Assembly (NCBI GenBank): GCA_023138975.1
Contig: JAGLON010000004.1
Coordinates: 172,274 to 236,273 of the forward strand
Source of the DNA: Candidatus Zixiibacteriota bacterium
GTDB taxonomy: Bacteria; Zixibacteria; MSB-5A5; GN15; JAAZOE01
Length of the DNA stretch: 64,000 nt
Reading direction: 5' to 3'
Both the position numbers and the translations under genes were made by a program. How positions within the stretch are numbered: position 1 is the stretch's first letter; each line of letters starts with the position of its first letter. Shown here piece by piece: positions 27,205-36,860 of this stretch. The notes under the pieces were generated by a model. It did not search any database and was not told the origin of the DNA. It was given only the letters and a program-made list of their open reading frames with translations.

Positions 27205-27471
27205 AACGATTCCTTATTGTTTGCGCCGCGGCAGAGCTTATTTAAAAGCACATACACGTATATTACCAAACAATTAAGACGTTTTAAGGGGAGCCTTTGT
27301 TTATTTCTTGCCGATAAAATCGACGCCTCCGACTCCTTATCACCGCGACAAATAGAGTCCTAATTTACGTGTGTCACATAGTCAAGTCAAGGTAAATGTT
27401 GGATTTATACCGCGAGGTTCAGGCTCGAATAACCGTCAATTAGTGAACATAGGAGACTGTTTCTTTTAGTA

Positions 27472-28692
27472 TCAATAAGTTAGCGGCGGAGTGCCTTTTC
27501 GCAGTTCAATTATCGGAGCTTCACCCGGACAATTGAACCGGAAGGGGAACCAATGACCGACTCCGGCCGATGTATACAGCTGACTGGCCCCTTTTTGATA
27601 CCGGCCCCAAAGATATAATTCGGGCCACATCAAATCAAAAGCAGAACGTTTGAATAAGCCGACCTGACCGCCGTGAGTGTGACCGGACAGGGTCAAATCT
27701 ATGCCTATTTTAGCGGCATGATCAAACCCGTTGGGGCGATGACTGAGAAGTATCTTAAATGAATCATTCGAAGCGTTATTGACTGCCAGATTGACCGTAT
27801 CCGTGTAAAAACTGGGGTCTCCCCGGCGAATAAACATCGGATCATCAGCTCCGGCCAGATACAGAGAACTGTTCTTGACCTTAATTTCGACGCCAGAGTC
27901 TTTTAACAACGGCACACCGGTCTTTTCATAAGATCGCATAATAGGTCTGATACCCCGGAAATACTCATGGTTGCCAATTGAAGCAAAGACACCATAGGGG
28001 GTCTTAAACTGCTTAAAAAGGTTGAGTAAATCGCTATAAACGTCAACCCTGTCGCACAAATCTCCCGTCGCCAGAATTATATCAGGAGAATATCTTTGCG
28101 CCTCAATAAGTAATTCCTCAACTTTATCCATCCAGATAAAATACCCGATATGTATATCAGATAAATGGAGGATTTTAAAACCATCCAAGTCGTCAGGTAA
28201 GTCCTTGAAGTAAAAAGATTTCTTGCATACTTCTATATCTGTAAACGCATGAGCGACTCCCGAAGCTCCGGTTCCCAGGGACACAATCGGAACAACCGCC
28301 GCCGCGGTCTTAAGAAAACGCCTCCGGGGCATAATTCCATTTACTGGTTTAGATACTTTTTCCGGCTTTTTGGCTTTCCTGCGATCAATTAAATCATTAG
28401 TGAAATTAATAATTCCTGATACCGGCAATGATATGATCAGGGTCAAAATCAATATTATAGTCAAAGCCGCCAGGGTTGCGCCGAAAATCATCAACGGCTT
28501 CACCGCCATGAAAATCCCGGTTATCCAGATACAAATCCAGACAATCCCGAATCCGGGCAGAAGAAACGACGATAGTCGAATCCAACGCTTATTCCACCAC
28601 TTACGGTTAAGTCCCCGCAGAAAAACGATTTCGAGTCCCGACAGTAATAACAGGACGACCGAGATAAATAGTACCGGAAACAGTTCGCTCAT
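27472..28692 (-). CDS. Membrane metallophosphoesterase with internal twin-arginine motif
   Basis: 406 residues. Three N-terminal membrane helices (about 2-24, 39-64, 70-93), then a basic stretch and PRRRFLKTAAAVVPIVSLG (about 124-142), which has the form of a Tat signal. The calcineurin-like phosphoesterase domain follows (about 160-400) with all metal motifs: LSDIHIG, ATGDLCDR, GNHEY, LLSHRPNGFDHA and LSGHTHGGQVG. Similar soluble domains occur in YkuE/YaeI-type enzymes, some of which act on UDP-diacylglucosamine or wall phosphodiesters; the substrate here is unknown. It stands alone between the twelve-gene operon and ktrA. Confidence 0.88.
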   Translation of the reverse strand: MSELFPVLFISVVLLLLSGLEIVFLRGLNRKWWNKRWIRLSSFLLPGFGIVWICIWITGIFMAVKPLMIFGATLAALTIILILTLIISLPVSGIINFTNDLIDRRKAKKPEKVSKPVNGIMPRRRFLKTAAAVVPIVSLGTGASGVAHAFTDIEVCKKSFYFKDLPDDLDGFKILHLSDIHIGYFIWMDKVEELLIEAQRYSPDIILATGDLCDRVDVYSDLLNLFKQFKTPYGVFASIGNHEYFRGIRPIMRSYEKTGVPLLKDSGVEIKVKNSSLYLAGADDPMFIRRGDPSFYTDTVNLAVNNASNDSFKILLSHRPNGFDHAAKIGIDLTLSGHTHGGQVGLFKRSAFDLMWPELYLWGRYQKGASQLYTSAGVGHWFPFRFNCPGEAPIIELRKGTPPLTY

Positions 28693-28808
28693 ATATTTTT
28701 CTTAATCCCTACATTCAATGTAAGAGCTTATACGCAACCCAAATTCCAAAGATTCATATTTCCGATATAAGTTTAGAAGAGACTCTGGGAGCTTGCTAAA
28801 AAAAATAG

Positions 28809-29459
28809 TTACTCTTTCATTTTTTCAATGTCACCGCTTTTGCCGAGCGCAAATAAGATATCATTTTCCCCGATTACATACTCACCATCGGGAACCGGAT
28901 TAATTTCGCCACTCTCTCCTTCACGAATAGCAATAATCTGGCAATTAAACTTAGCTCGAATGTCCAATTGCTTCAACGTCCGGTCAACAAATTTCGACGG
29001 AGGATGAAGTTCGACGACATAGTATTCACCCGTCAGAGGCAGATAATCCAACAGATTAGAACCGGATAATGAATTTGCCAGACGTGTTGCCATCATTTTT
29101 TCAGGGATAAGCGCTTCTGAGGCTCCGACTTTCGTAAGTATTCGGGCGTGATCCGAAGTGTTAGCTTTAACAACAATCCGTTTTGCCCCCAGTTCCTTCA
29201 AATGCAGGGTTATCAATATCGACGCATGCGAATCAGATCCGGTTGACACAACAAAACAGTCGAATTTCTCGACTTCAAGATTAGCCAGAAAGGCTCGTTC
29301 GGTCGCATCGGCAATTATCGCCAAATCAAGCTCATCCTGCAAGTTCTGTACTGCGGTTTTATTGCTATCGATGGCGGTCACCCGGCAGTCGGCCAGAGCC
29401 AGTTCCCGCGCGACGGTTGCGCCAAAGTTTCCTAGTCCGATAATCGCGAATTCTTTCAT
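28809..29459 (-). CDS. ktrA: KtrA/TrkA-type potassium channel regulator (RCK)
   Basis: Start taken at ATG 29459 (MKEFAIIGLGNFG, the normal KtrA beginning) rather than a TTG twelve bases upstream; 216 residues. The RCK_N Rossmann fold has GLGNFGATVARELA and acidic D(34)SN for nucleotide binding, then ADATERAFL. The RCK_C domain covers about 135-216 (TLKQLDIRAKFNCQIIAIR). It gates the KtrB channel according to bound nucleotide. It lies 47 bp after ktrB in the same operon. Confidence 0.93.
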   Translation of the reverse strand: MKEFAIIGLGNFGATVARELALADCRVTAIDSNKTAVQNLQDELDLAIIADATERAFLANLEVEKFDCFVVSTGSDSHASILITLHLKELGAKRIVVKANTSDHARILTKVGASEALIPEKMMATRLANSLSGSNLLDYLPLTGEYYVVELHPPSKFVDRTLKQLDIRAKFNCQIIAIREGESGEINPVPDGEYVIGENDILFALGKSGDIEKMKE

Positions 29460-29506
29460 AATCTTTTTCAACCTTTAGGTATTAGTCATTTTCTATTATG
29501 TGCCCG

Positions 29507-30847
29507 TTACCCGACCATAACCGATTCATCGGCATATACAATCTCGCCTTTTCTCGGCATCCTGGCCAATCCAAAGGCCAGCGTCAGGAGCCCGACTCGC
29601 CCGATAAACATAGCCAGTATCAATACTATTTTCCCTAAGCCTGTTACCTGAGATGTTATCCCCAACGACAATCCGACCGTACCAAAGGCCGACACTATCT
29701 CAAATAAGTTATCGACAAACCAGCCGTGACTCAACTCATGCGGAAGCGGTTTTTCTCCGGCAAACATTAATAACGCAAAAAGAGCAACTATGGCTAAACT
29801 GGCCAACAAGATCAAAGTAACCGCCCGGCGCACCGAATCGTTATCTATTGAGCGTCTAAATGCCGACACCGAACTTTTACCTCGATACCGGTTGTACACC
29901 AACAACAGGATAACTGCCGTCGTGGTCGTTTTGATTCCCCCGCCGGTTGATCCCGGACAGGCTCCGATAAACATAAGAATAAACATAATCAAAAGACTCA
30001 CTTCGGTGAAATGCACCTGCGGTATCATATTGAAACCGGCCGTGCGGCAAGTTACCGATTGGAAAAAGGCGTTCCCCAAACTATAAACGCCTCCGCTATC
30101 TTTTAAAACATTATCCTGCTCGAATATAAAAAAGGCCGCCGTTCCTATAACTAATAATATGGCCGTAACGCTCAGGCAAAGTTTTGTATGCAGAGACAGT
30201 TTCAATTTCTTGTTTACTATCCGTTGGAGAAGTTCCCGAATCACGATAAAGCCGAGTCCGCCGAAAATTATGAGAACCGAAAAGATCGCAATTGCTGAGC
30301 TGCTGTCGCGGTAACCTTCGAGACCGTTAGGGAAGGTCGAAAACCCGGCATTACAAAAAGCCGATATGGAATGAAACACCGCATGATAGATCGCTTCACC
30401 GGTCGGATAGTCGGCCTGGAATTCCAAAAACAACGCAATTGCTCCAAATCCCTCAAACGCGATTGTCGTTACGAGCACCGCCATAAGTAATGATCCGGCG
30501 CTGAATCCTCCACCAAAATTCTGATTGATACCAAGCCGGTCAAAGAAAGAAACTCTCCCCCCCATCATCATCAACAATGATGTCGCGAAAGTCATTATCC
30601 CCAGACCGCCTAACTGTATCAGACACAGGATTACTATTTGCCCAAACATCGAAAAATCGGAACCGGTATCCAAAACAACCAGACCGGTCACGCATACGGC
30701 TGAGGTTGAGGTAAACACCGCATCAAGAAAACTAATCGGATCTCCGGCAGAACTGACCGGCAGATATAAAAGTACCGTACCGACGATTATCGCCGCGGCA
30801 AAATAGATTATTACTTTTCGACCCGGATGGGCTCCGATTAATTCCAT
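29507..30847 (-). CDS. ktrB: KtrB/TrkH-type potassium uptake transporter
   Basis: 446 residues, typical for KtrB. The four pore loops with selectivity glycines are visible: STSAVCVTGLVV, FHSISAFCNAGFS, QSVTCRTAGFN and VSAFGTVGLSLG. About ten membrane helices are evident, including a GxxPGSTGGGIKTTT segment (ACPGSTGGGIKTTTTAV), the intramembrane gate region of the family. Together with ktrA it forms a potassium, possibly sodium-coupled, uptake system. It is upstream of ktrA and starts the two-gene operon. Confidence 0.95.
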   Translation of the reverse strand: MELIGAHPGRKVIIYFAAAIIVGTVLLYLPVSSAGDPISFLDAVFTSTSAVCVTGLVVLDTGSDFSMFGQIVILCLIQLGGLGIMTFATSLLMMMGGRVSFFDRLGINQNFGGGFSAGSLLMAVLVTTIAFEGFGAIALFLEFQADYPTGEAIYHAVFHSISAFCNAGFSTFPNGLEGYRDSSSAIAIFSVLIIFGGLGFIVIRELLQRIVNKKLKLSLHTKLCLSVTAILLVIGTAAFFIFEQDNVLKDSGGVYSLGNAFFQSVTCRTAGFNMIPQVHFTEVSLLIMFILMFIGACPGSTGGGIKTTTTAVILLLVYNRYRGKSSVSAFRRSIDNDSVRRAVTLILLASLAIVALFALLMFAGEKPLPHELSHGWFVDNLFEIVSAFGTVGLSLGITSQVTGLGKIVLILAMFIGRVGLLTLAFGLARMPRKGEIVYADESVMVG

Positions 30848-30967
30848 TGAACTTACTTTCTGTTTAATAGATAATAATGTGTGAAATTTGACCTGTAAAA
30901 GTCAATAAGATATTAAATTGCGCCATAGCTAATTTTATTACATGAAAACTTGTAAGGCAACAAGTAG

Positions 30968-31013
30968 GTCGAAACCTACCCTCTTCGTGTGTACTATAGC
31001 CTGAGGTTTCGAC
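30968..31013. repeat. Ten-bp inverted repeat in intergenic DNA
   Basis: GTCGAAACCT (30968-30977) and AGGTTTCGAC (31004-31013) are perfect complements separated by 26 bp. The left arm also folds on itself with the bases in front of it (GTAGGT-CGAA-ACCTAC). It lies between ktrB and a small membrane-protein gene, so it could be a small repeated palindromic element rather than a terminator, since no T-run follows. Confidence 0.6.
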
Positions 31014-31047
31014 ATTCTAACCAAATGCTATAGGTTTAATCAACTGC

Positions 31048-31401
31048 TTATGTAAAATATGTTTTAGCATCTTCCCTAAAAAGTATAACCAGCGCATAAA
31101 TCCCAAGGGCTGTTCCAAACGGGACAACAAATAAATTTAAAATCGAAACAATAATAATTAATACCCTAGCCCAGCTTTTCCTCTTTAGCATCCCCCAGGC
31201 ACCTATTAGCTGAGGTATTGATATCATGATTGCGATATACGAAGCGACGACAGCCATAATTGCCAGTACTCCCATCGCATCCTGATCCTCAGACAAAACC
31301 CCCGCTCCAAACATAAGCCCCGAAATACCGAAAACAATAGCCAACCCCAGAACAGTCTTAGCAATATACAACCATGCTATAATTTTCGCGTGTTTTTCCA
31401 T
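31048..31401 (-). CDS. Small four-TM membrane protein
   Basis: 117 residues with four hydrophobic helices (about 8-30, 42-65, 80-95, 92-110; the last two close together). An excellent ribosome site (AAGGAGGTGCGGGA before ATG) shows that it is a real gene. No family motif recognised; the layout resembles small DoxX- or DUF-type membrane proteins, without enough evidence to name one. Confidence 0.7.
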   Translation of the reverse strand: MEKHAKIIAWLYIAKTVLGLAIVFGISGLMFGAGVLSEDQDAMGVLAIMAVVASYIAIMISIPQLIGAWGMLKRKSWARVLIIIVSILNLFVVPFGTALGIYALVILFREDAKTYFT

Positions 31402-31673
31402 TCCCGCACCTCCTTGTTATTATGCTATTGTACTAAAAATGAAATGCGATGTTAATAAAATTTTCTACTTACTTCTCATGCCCGCGTCTACTTTCTTTCT
31501 TGTAATGCTTCTCTTTCCTTCATGTGAGCCCTTACTCACGCTTGTTATATTTCCCTTGCTCTTTTTGTTTTTTCTGTTATTTTTCAACAAAGGGAAAGCG
31601 AAACAGAAGACATCTCTCGATATATCACCTCTGTATCTGTTTACTTACGTTACAACAACCGCAAAGGTATAAT

Positions 31674-34600
31674 ATGAAAAATTTTATTCGCGTTTTCATT
31701 ATCGCTGGAATGGCTCTTGTTTTTATTATTTTAGGAACTCAAAATCATATCCAAAAGAGTTCGTGTGATAGTTACTTTGCCAAAGAGCGTAAGGCTCGCC
31801 TCAAGGGAGGCAAAGTACCAAAAAAAGAAAGACGACCTAACGAATGGTACTACGTTCAGCGCGCTTTCCCAAACTCCAGTATTCCAGAAGGGAAACAACT
31901 CGCGGCAATCAATGCTGCTAAGGAAATTAAAGCAACCAAGCAAACTCCGCAACTGGCTGGTTACGATTCATGGGAAAACGTCGGTCCGGCTAATATTCCA
32001 GGCCGTATCACCGATCTTGCCGGACATTCCTTGACTCCCAATTCTGTTTTGGCAGCCTCTGCGTCCGGTGGTATATTCAAATTATCCGGCTTTGGAGCCG
32101 AGTGGACTCCGATCTTTGATGATGCCGGGGTACAATCGATAGGCTCTATTGCCATTCATCCCACCGATACGAATATTATCTATGTCGGAACAGGCGAAGC
32201 CAACAATGCCGGCACCAGCTATGAAGGCACCGGTGTCTATAAAAGTATCGATGGCGGAGCAACCTGGGTTCACAAAGGTCTTCCCAACAGCTATCATATT
32301 GGCCGTATTGTTCTCGATCCCAGTCGTCCCGATACCGTTTTTGTTGCGGTCATGGGAAAACTTTTCGGGACTAATCCCGAGCGTGGAGTATATCGTTCCA
32401 CCGACGGTGGTGACACCTGGGAGCAAAAACTGTTTGTTTCTGATTCAACCGGATGTATTGATATTGCAGTAGCATCTTTCTACGGTATTGAAAATGGCCT
32501 CATTGCTTGTATGATGGAGCGGGTACGAGATGCCGGCCGCCGTAAAATCGGCGGTATAACAAGCGGAGTCTGGCACTCGAGAGATATGGGTGATACATGG
32601 ACTGATATCACCGGTACAGGCGGTCTCCCACCGCATTCAATCGACATGGGACGCATCGGCGTCAGCGCTCATCCCCAGTATGGATATGCGGCGTTATTAT
32701 TTGCAGATACCATTGGTCAGTATACCGGAATTTATAAAGCCAGTAGTATTACAGAGGAGTATCTGCACTGGGGCACCTATGACGAGTACAACGAATTGGA
32801 TGAATTAAATGGTTCGTGGGATGGAGGCTGGTATTTCGGAAATGTTCGAGTTAGTCTTGATCCCACTTATGTTGACCGAATGTTCGCGCTGGGGCTCAGC
32901 CTTTACAGAAAAGAAGGTAATTATGATCCCTGGCTGGATATCCGCAACGGACAACACGTGGATATGCATGCGATGTGGATAGATTCCACAGATGGGGACA
33001 GGATTTTCTGCGGCAACGACGGCGGGGTTTATCATTCGACCGATGGAGGAGATTCCTGGATACACGATGCCAACATGACCAACACCCAAATGTATTCTGT
33101 AACAATCGACCCTCATTCCGGCTGGAGGATTTATGGAGGCAGCCAGGATAACGGGGTTATGCGAAATACAAACTTTGATCCGCAATCATGGGAAGGAGTC
33201 TGGGGAGGTGATGGTTTCTACACGATTATCGATTATGTCGAGTATAATACCTTCTACACTGAGTCACAATACGGCTATCTGGTGAAAACAATCAATAATG
33301 GCGACAGTTGGATTTCAGCCCTCAATGGTATTGATTATGACAATGATCGCCATAACTGGATGACCCCGATAGTAATGGATCCTAAAAACCACAAGGTCCT
33401 GTATTATGGTTCTCAATTTTTGTATCGCACTGATGATGGAGCCGAGAACTGGGTTAAAATCAGCCCTGATCTTTCCAACGGTGATGATCCCGGTAATCTC
33501 AGCTTCGGTACCATCACTACTATTGATGTTTCGCGCGTTAATACTGATGTAATTTATGTAGGTACCGATGACGGCAATCTTCATGTCAGCGATAACTATG
33601 GAACCAACTGGTATTTACGAAATACCGGCCTTCCCAATCGCTGGGTAACACGCGTAACGCCTGATCCGCACGACGAAAATGTCGCCTATGTCACACTTTC
33701 AGGATACACATCCGGTCTGAACGATGCCCATATTTATCGAACAACTGACCAGGGGCTGAACTGGATACCTATCGATGGAGATCTGCCTGATGTTCCGGTT
33801 AATGATATAATCGTCGATTATCACGACACAAACATTCTTTACATCGCGACTGATGTCGGTGTGTTCGTTAGTGAAAACCTGGGAGTTAATTGGATATTGA
33901 TGCATCAGGGTATCCCGATTGTCCCGGTCATGGATATTGATTTCCACGTCCCCTCGCGGACGCTTATAGCGGGAACACATGGCCGTTCAATCTATAAAGC
34001 ATCAATCTATTGCCCCGACCTCACAGATTCCGACGGTGACGGCGCGCCGGATTTATGTGACAACTGTCCCGGTATTTATAATATACCATTCTTAGATGCC
34101 GACTATGATTTCATTGGCGACGTCTGTGATGAATGTACCGATGTTGACGGTGACGGCTATGGAGATGATGCTTATCCGGCCAATACCTGTCCGGTCGATA
34201 ACTGTCCGTCGGTTTATAATCCTGACCAGATCGACAGCAACGGCGACGGTATCGGCGATGCCTGCGCCTTCCGCTGGACAGTATTCGACACAGTCGAAAC
34301 TAACTGCATTCGTTTGATAGTTGGCAGCAACGGCAACTGCGGTAATACCGGTCATGAAACCTACACTATGGACTACATCAACCACGGTGATTGTGACCCG
34401 ACTGCCCAGTTTTATCTCTATGACGGATCTCCCCTGTTGAATTACAATGACGGGACCGAGATGGTATCGTACTACTCGATGTACTCAACCGATGCGTTCC
34501 TTCAGGTTACAGACATGAATTTCCCGGTTCCAACCCAAACAACGGCAGATTTTGATATCTATGAATCAGGGACCTTTACTACTCCCGATTCATATATTGG

Positions 34601-35447
34601 AATGGAACGCACTTGGTGGGCACCGAAAAATCCCGACAGCTGCAACTATGTTATCCAGCGCATGAAACTTTTCTCCTATGATGGGCTGAGTCATTCCGGC
34701 ATCAATATCTGCGAAGTTATCGATTGGGACATTCCCACTGATGGCGGTAATTCTCCGATGAATCGAGGCGGATTCGATTCCGACCATCATATGATTTATA
34801 CTCAAGGCATCGAATATGACGGTGTAGGCTGCCAGCCTAACGATGAACGTTACGGCGGAATAGCTATGCTCGGAGCCTATACCAACGACCCCAATACTAT
34901 TGACACCTCAATCCATCCCCATAGCGCATATGTGGTTGATAACCAGGTGTACCTGTATCCAACCAGCAGTTGGGATCCTGTAATGTTTGACGGGTTAATT
35001 CAAACGCCCGGCTACGGAGTCCTTTCTGACAGTGTCGATTTGAGCACCGTGATAACCTATTTCTATGACTATACCATTACGGCCAGCGACACTCTCTATA
35101 TTTACTCGGTGCTGACGACAGTCCAGAACGCATCGTTTCCGTCCAGTCCGGACAAGAGCATTGACCAACTCCTGCAAAACATCATAAAGGCCCGGCAATG
35201 GACGGATGATCACATTATTCCGCTCACTCCAGTAGCTTCTAATTGTGGAGATGCCAACGGTGACGGAACTGTCAATGTCGGTGACGCGGTTTTCATTATC
35301 AATTATGCCTTCAAGGGCGGTCCGGCGCCAAATCCTCTTGTAGATGGTGACGCCAATTGTGATGGTTCGTGTAATGTTGGTGATGCGGTCTATCTCATCA
35401 ATTATGCTTTCAAAGGCGGTCCGGCTCCCTGCGCCAACTGCCCATAA
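31674..35447 (+). CDS. Giant secreted propeller protein with thrombospondin-3 and dockerin-like ends
   Basis: The open frame extends to 31524, but the signal peptide (MKNFIRVFIIAGMALVFIILG) and AAAGG ribosome site put the start at ATG 31674; 1257 residues. Residues about 100-770 contain at least nine BNR/Asp-box units (YKSIDGGATW, YRSTDGGDTW, YHSTDGGDSW, YRTDDGAENW and others), as in sortilin/VPS10-like or sialidase-like propellers. Residues about 779-863 carry calcium-binding thrombospondin-type-3 repeats (DSDGDGAPDLCDNCPG, DVDGDGYGDD, DSNGDGIGDAC). The last 65 residues are a dockerin-like doublet (DANGDGTVNVGDAVFIINYAFKGG, repeated). Probably a surface or extracellular protein; ligand or substrate unknown. 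A terminator follows. Confidence 0.85.
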   Translation: MKNFIRVFIIAGMALVFIILGTQNHIQKSSCDSYFAKERKARLKGGKVPKKERRPNEWYYVQRAFPNSSIPEGKQLAAINAAKEIKATKQTPQLAGYDSWENVGPANIPGRITDLAGHSLTPNSVLAASASGGIFKLSGFGAEWTPIFDDAGVQSIGSIAIHPTDTNIIYVGTGEANNAGTSYEGTGVYKSIDGGATWVHKGLPNSYHIGRIVLDPSRPDTVFVAVMGKLFGTNPERGVYRSTDGGDTWEQKLFVSDSTGCIDIAVASFYGIENGLIACMMERVRDAGRRKIGGITSGVWHSRDMGDTWTDITGTGGLPPHSIDMGRIGVSAHPQYGYAALLFADTIGQYTGIYKASSITEEYLHWGTYDEYNELDELNGSWDGGWYFGNVRVSLDPTYVDRMFALGLSLYRKEGNYDPWLDIRNGQHVDMHAMWIDSTDGDRIFCGNDGGVYHSTDGGDSWIHDANMTNTQMYSVTIDPHSGWRIYGGSQDNGVMRNTNFDPQSWEGVWGGDGFYTIIDYVEYNTFYTESQYGYLVKTINNGDSWISALNGIDYDNDRHNWMTPIVMDPKNHKVLYYGSQFLYRTDDGAENWVKISPDLSNGDDPGNLSFGTITTIDVSRVNTDVIYVGTDDGNLHVSDNYGTNWYLRNTGLPNRWVTRVTPDPHDENVAYVTLSGYTSGLNDAHIYRTTDQGLNWIPIDGDLPDVPVNDIIVDYHDTNILYIATDVGVFVSENLGVNWILMHQGIPIVPVMDIDFHVPSRTLIAGTHGRSIYKASIYCPDLTDSDGDGAPDLCDNCPGIYNIPFLDADYDFIGDVCDECTDVDGDGYGDDAYPANTCPVDNCPSVYNPDQIDSNGDGIGDACAFRWTVFDTVETNCIRLIVGSNGNCGNTGHETYTMDYINHGDCDPTAQFYLYDGSPLLNYNDGTEMVSYYSMYSTDAFLQVTDMNFPVPTQTTADFDIYESGTFTTPDSYIGMERTWWAPKNPDSCNYVIQRMKLFSYDGLSHSGINICEVIDWDIPTDGGNSPMNRGGFDSDHHMIYTQGIEYDGVGCQPNDERYGGIAMLGAYTNDPNTIDTSIHPHSAYVVDNQVYLYPTSSWDPVMFDGLIQTPGYGVLSDSVDLSTVITYFYDYTITASDTLYIYSVLTTVQNASFPSSPDKSIDQLLQNIIKARQWTDDHIIPLTPVASNCGDANGDGTVNVGDAVFIINYAFKGGPAPNPLVDGDANCDGSCNVGDAVYLINYAFKGGPAPCANCP

Positions 35448-35486
35448 GTCTGATACGAGTATGTAAGATACAATATGTAAGACACC

Positions 35487-35514
35487 AAAAAGGCCGGGTC
35501 CTCCCGGCCTTTTT
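35487..35514 (+). terminator. Rho-independent terminator
   Basis: Twelve-bp stem AAAAAGGCCGGG / CCCGGCCTTTTT around a TCCT loop, 40 bp after the stop of the giant secreted protein. Confidence 0.92.
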
Positions 35515-36103
35515 ATTTATTTAGCATCACTCATTATCGTCATTGTGAAAACTACAGGACGAGGAATCTATAGAGAATACTCTTCCACTACAACCTTTAA
35601 AAGTCCGCGCGACAGCCGAAAAGGGACAACGTCCCCGACGAAGTCGTGGTGTGGCAATCTGTTTTTATAGCCGTACCTGCGCAAGAGCCAAAACTATTTG
35701 GTTCTCTATGATAGCAGGAGCTCTCTCGCTATGCTCGTGATCCTCGTCTTATGCCTGCGGCACCGACTCGAACAAGGCTCCTTCCCTACTATATTCGGGA
35801 TTTCTACAATTTTATAATCGTCATTCCTGCGAAAGCAGGTATCTTTAGAGCGCATTGGAGCTTTGCGACTTATGTGGTCTTAATCCCGCGTTTTAATGCG
35901 GGACGTCGAGTACCTTGCACTTGTCTGTGATGAGCATATGGCTTCATCCGTCAGCGACATAAAATGGCTTCGTTTTTCATATTAACATATATATTTTTGG
36001 CTCTATTTCTTTAAAAAGTCTCGTTATAGGTTGTCACACAGAGCTTTATGGCGAATTGGCTTTGTTTGCTCATTTTTTAAAGTTTTTTTTAAGCATCCGG
36101 TAG

Positions 36104-36123
36104 CCCACGGCTTCAGCCGTGGG
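36104..36123. repeat. REP-like palindrome
   Basis: CCCACGGCT-TC-AGCCGTGGG, nine-bp arms and a two-base loop. Hairpins of this sequence type are found at IS200/IS605 ends and in REP elements mobilised by TnpA-REP proteins. No transposase gene is next to it. Confidence 0.65.
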
Positions 36124-36258
36124 ATTTTATCACGACTTTTGCACAGGAAAACACACTATTTAGTATTGCTATTTTCAACGGCATCCCTTCTTTGCTTCTG
36201 TTTATTATATTGATGTAGGTGGAATTAGTAGTAAATTGGTAGTGAAAGTGTCAGACGG

Positions 36259-36278
36259 GGCAAATGTGGACATTTGCC
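36259..36278. promoter_or_regulatory. Perfect inverted repeat upstream of DUF5063-like gene
   Basis: GGCAAATGT-GG-ACATTTGCC, nine-bp arms, 46 bp before the start codon at 36324. It may be an operator, or simply another short palindromic repeat of this island; the sequence alone cannot decide. Confidence 0.4.
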
Positions 36279-36323
36279 ACCCACTGAATGTAAACTTCTG
36301 CATTGTCCAGACGGAGAGTTTAA

Positions 36324-36776
36324 ATGATTAGAATCGATATCAAAACCACGATTAAGAAGTTCCTGCAACTAGTAACAGAATTGTCTGGTTCTGTACAGAA
36401 GAGAGAAAATGACCTCAGATTACTGTTGGACGAGCTGGCTATAGCCACACATCAAACTAAACCATCAGAATCATTAACCGATCTGGAAACACCGGACTAC
36501 GATTACAACAAGCTTAGGCATGTGATTGGCAAATGTTTTCCAAACTATGGACTCTACCTCGATGCAGATACTGACCCAGGTAGAGAACCGGGAGTAGGTG
36601 ACGCAATTGACGATATCACTGATATGGCACTCGCACTATCAGAGGTTTTATGGTTATGGGATCATGCTAGTGAAACTGATGCAATGTGGCAATTTCATTT
36701 TAGTTTTGAAACCCACTGGGGTTCCCATCTCCGCGGTCTGCAATGGTATGCACATGAAATCGAGAGAGAGAACTAA
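36324..36776 (+). CDS. DUF5063-like small protein
   Basis: 150 residues, acidic, soluble, no signal peptide. The region YGLYLDAD...VGDAIDDITDMALALSEVLWLWDH followed by WQFHFSFETHWGSHLRGLQWYAHEI matches my memory of the DUF5063 family pattern (WQ..F.FETHWG.HL). Function unknown. Ribosome site GGAGAGTTTAA precedes ATG. It is isolated between a hairpin-rich island and short inverted repeats, which suggests independent arrival, but codon use does not look odd by eye. Confidence 0.72.
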   Translation: MIRIDIKTTIKKFLQLVTELSGSVQKRENDLRLLLDELAIATHQTKPSESLTDLETPDYDYNKLRHVIGKCFPNYGLYLDADTDPGREPGVGDAIDDITDMALALSEVLWLWDHASETDAMWQFHFSFETHWGSHLRGLQWYAHEIEREN

Positions 36777-36860
36777 AAGCTCAGGTGCTCTTTCCCTACT
36801 TCCAATTTCACAAGCCAACACACCCCGCCCCCGCAGAGCGGGACTATAGCCTGTCGGGCA

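Larger units (their letters stand above)
35521..36323. other. Hairpin-rich non-coding island
   Basis: About 800 bp without a credible gene. It holds several small perfect hairpins: GGGAC-AAC-GTCCC (35623-35635), CCTGC-GAAA-GCAGG (35826-35839), CCCGC...GCGGG (35885-35902), a 9-bp-arm palindrome at 36104-36123 and another at 36259-36278. Such packing looks like an accumulation of short palindromic repeats or the remains of a mobile element; no transposase fragment can be read. Confidence 0.5.

Noticed and set aside
31439..31672. 77-residue hydrophobic frame just before the giant propeller gene
   Set aside because: No ribosome site, overlaps the leader of the real gene, and the hydrophobicity follows from T-rich DNA. 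It cannot be fully excluded.
31674..35447. Cellulosome component on the basis of the dockerin-like tail
   Set aside because: No cohesin, carbohydrate-binding module or glycosidase domain is visible in the window, so the tail is reported only as dockerin-like.
36031..36213. 60-codon plus-strand frame across the REP-like palindrome
   Set aside because: It reads through the hairpin with low-complexity residues and has no start signal.
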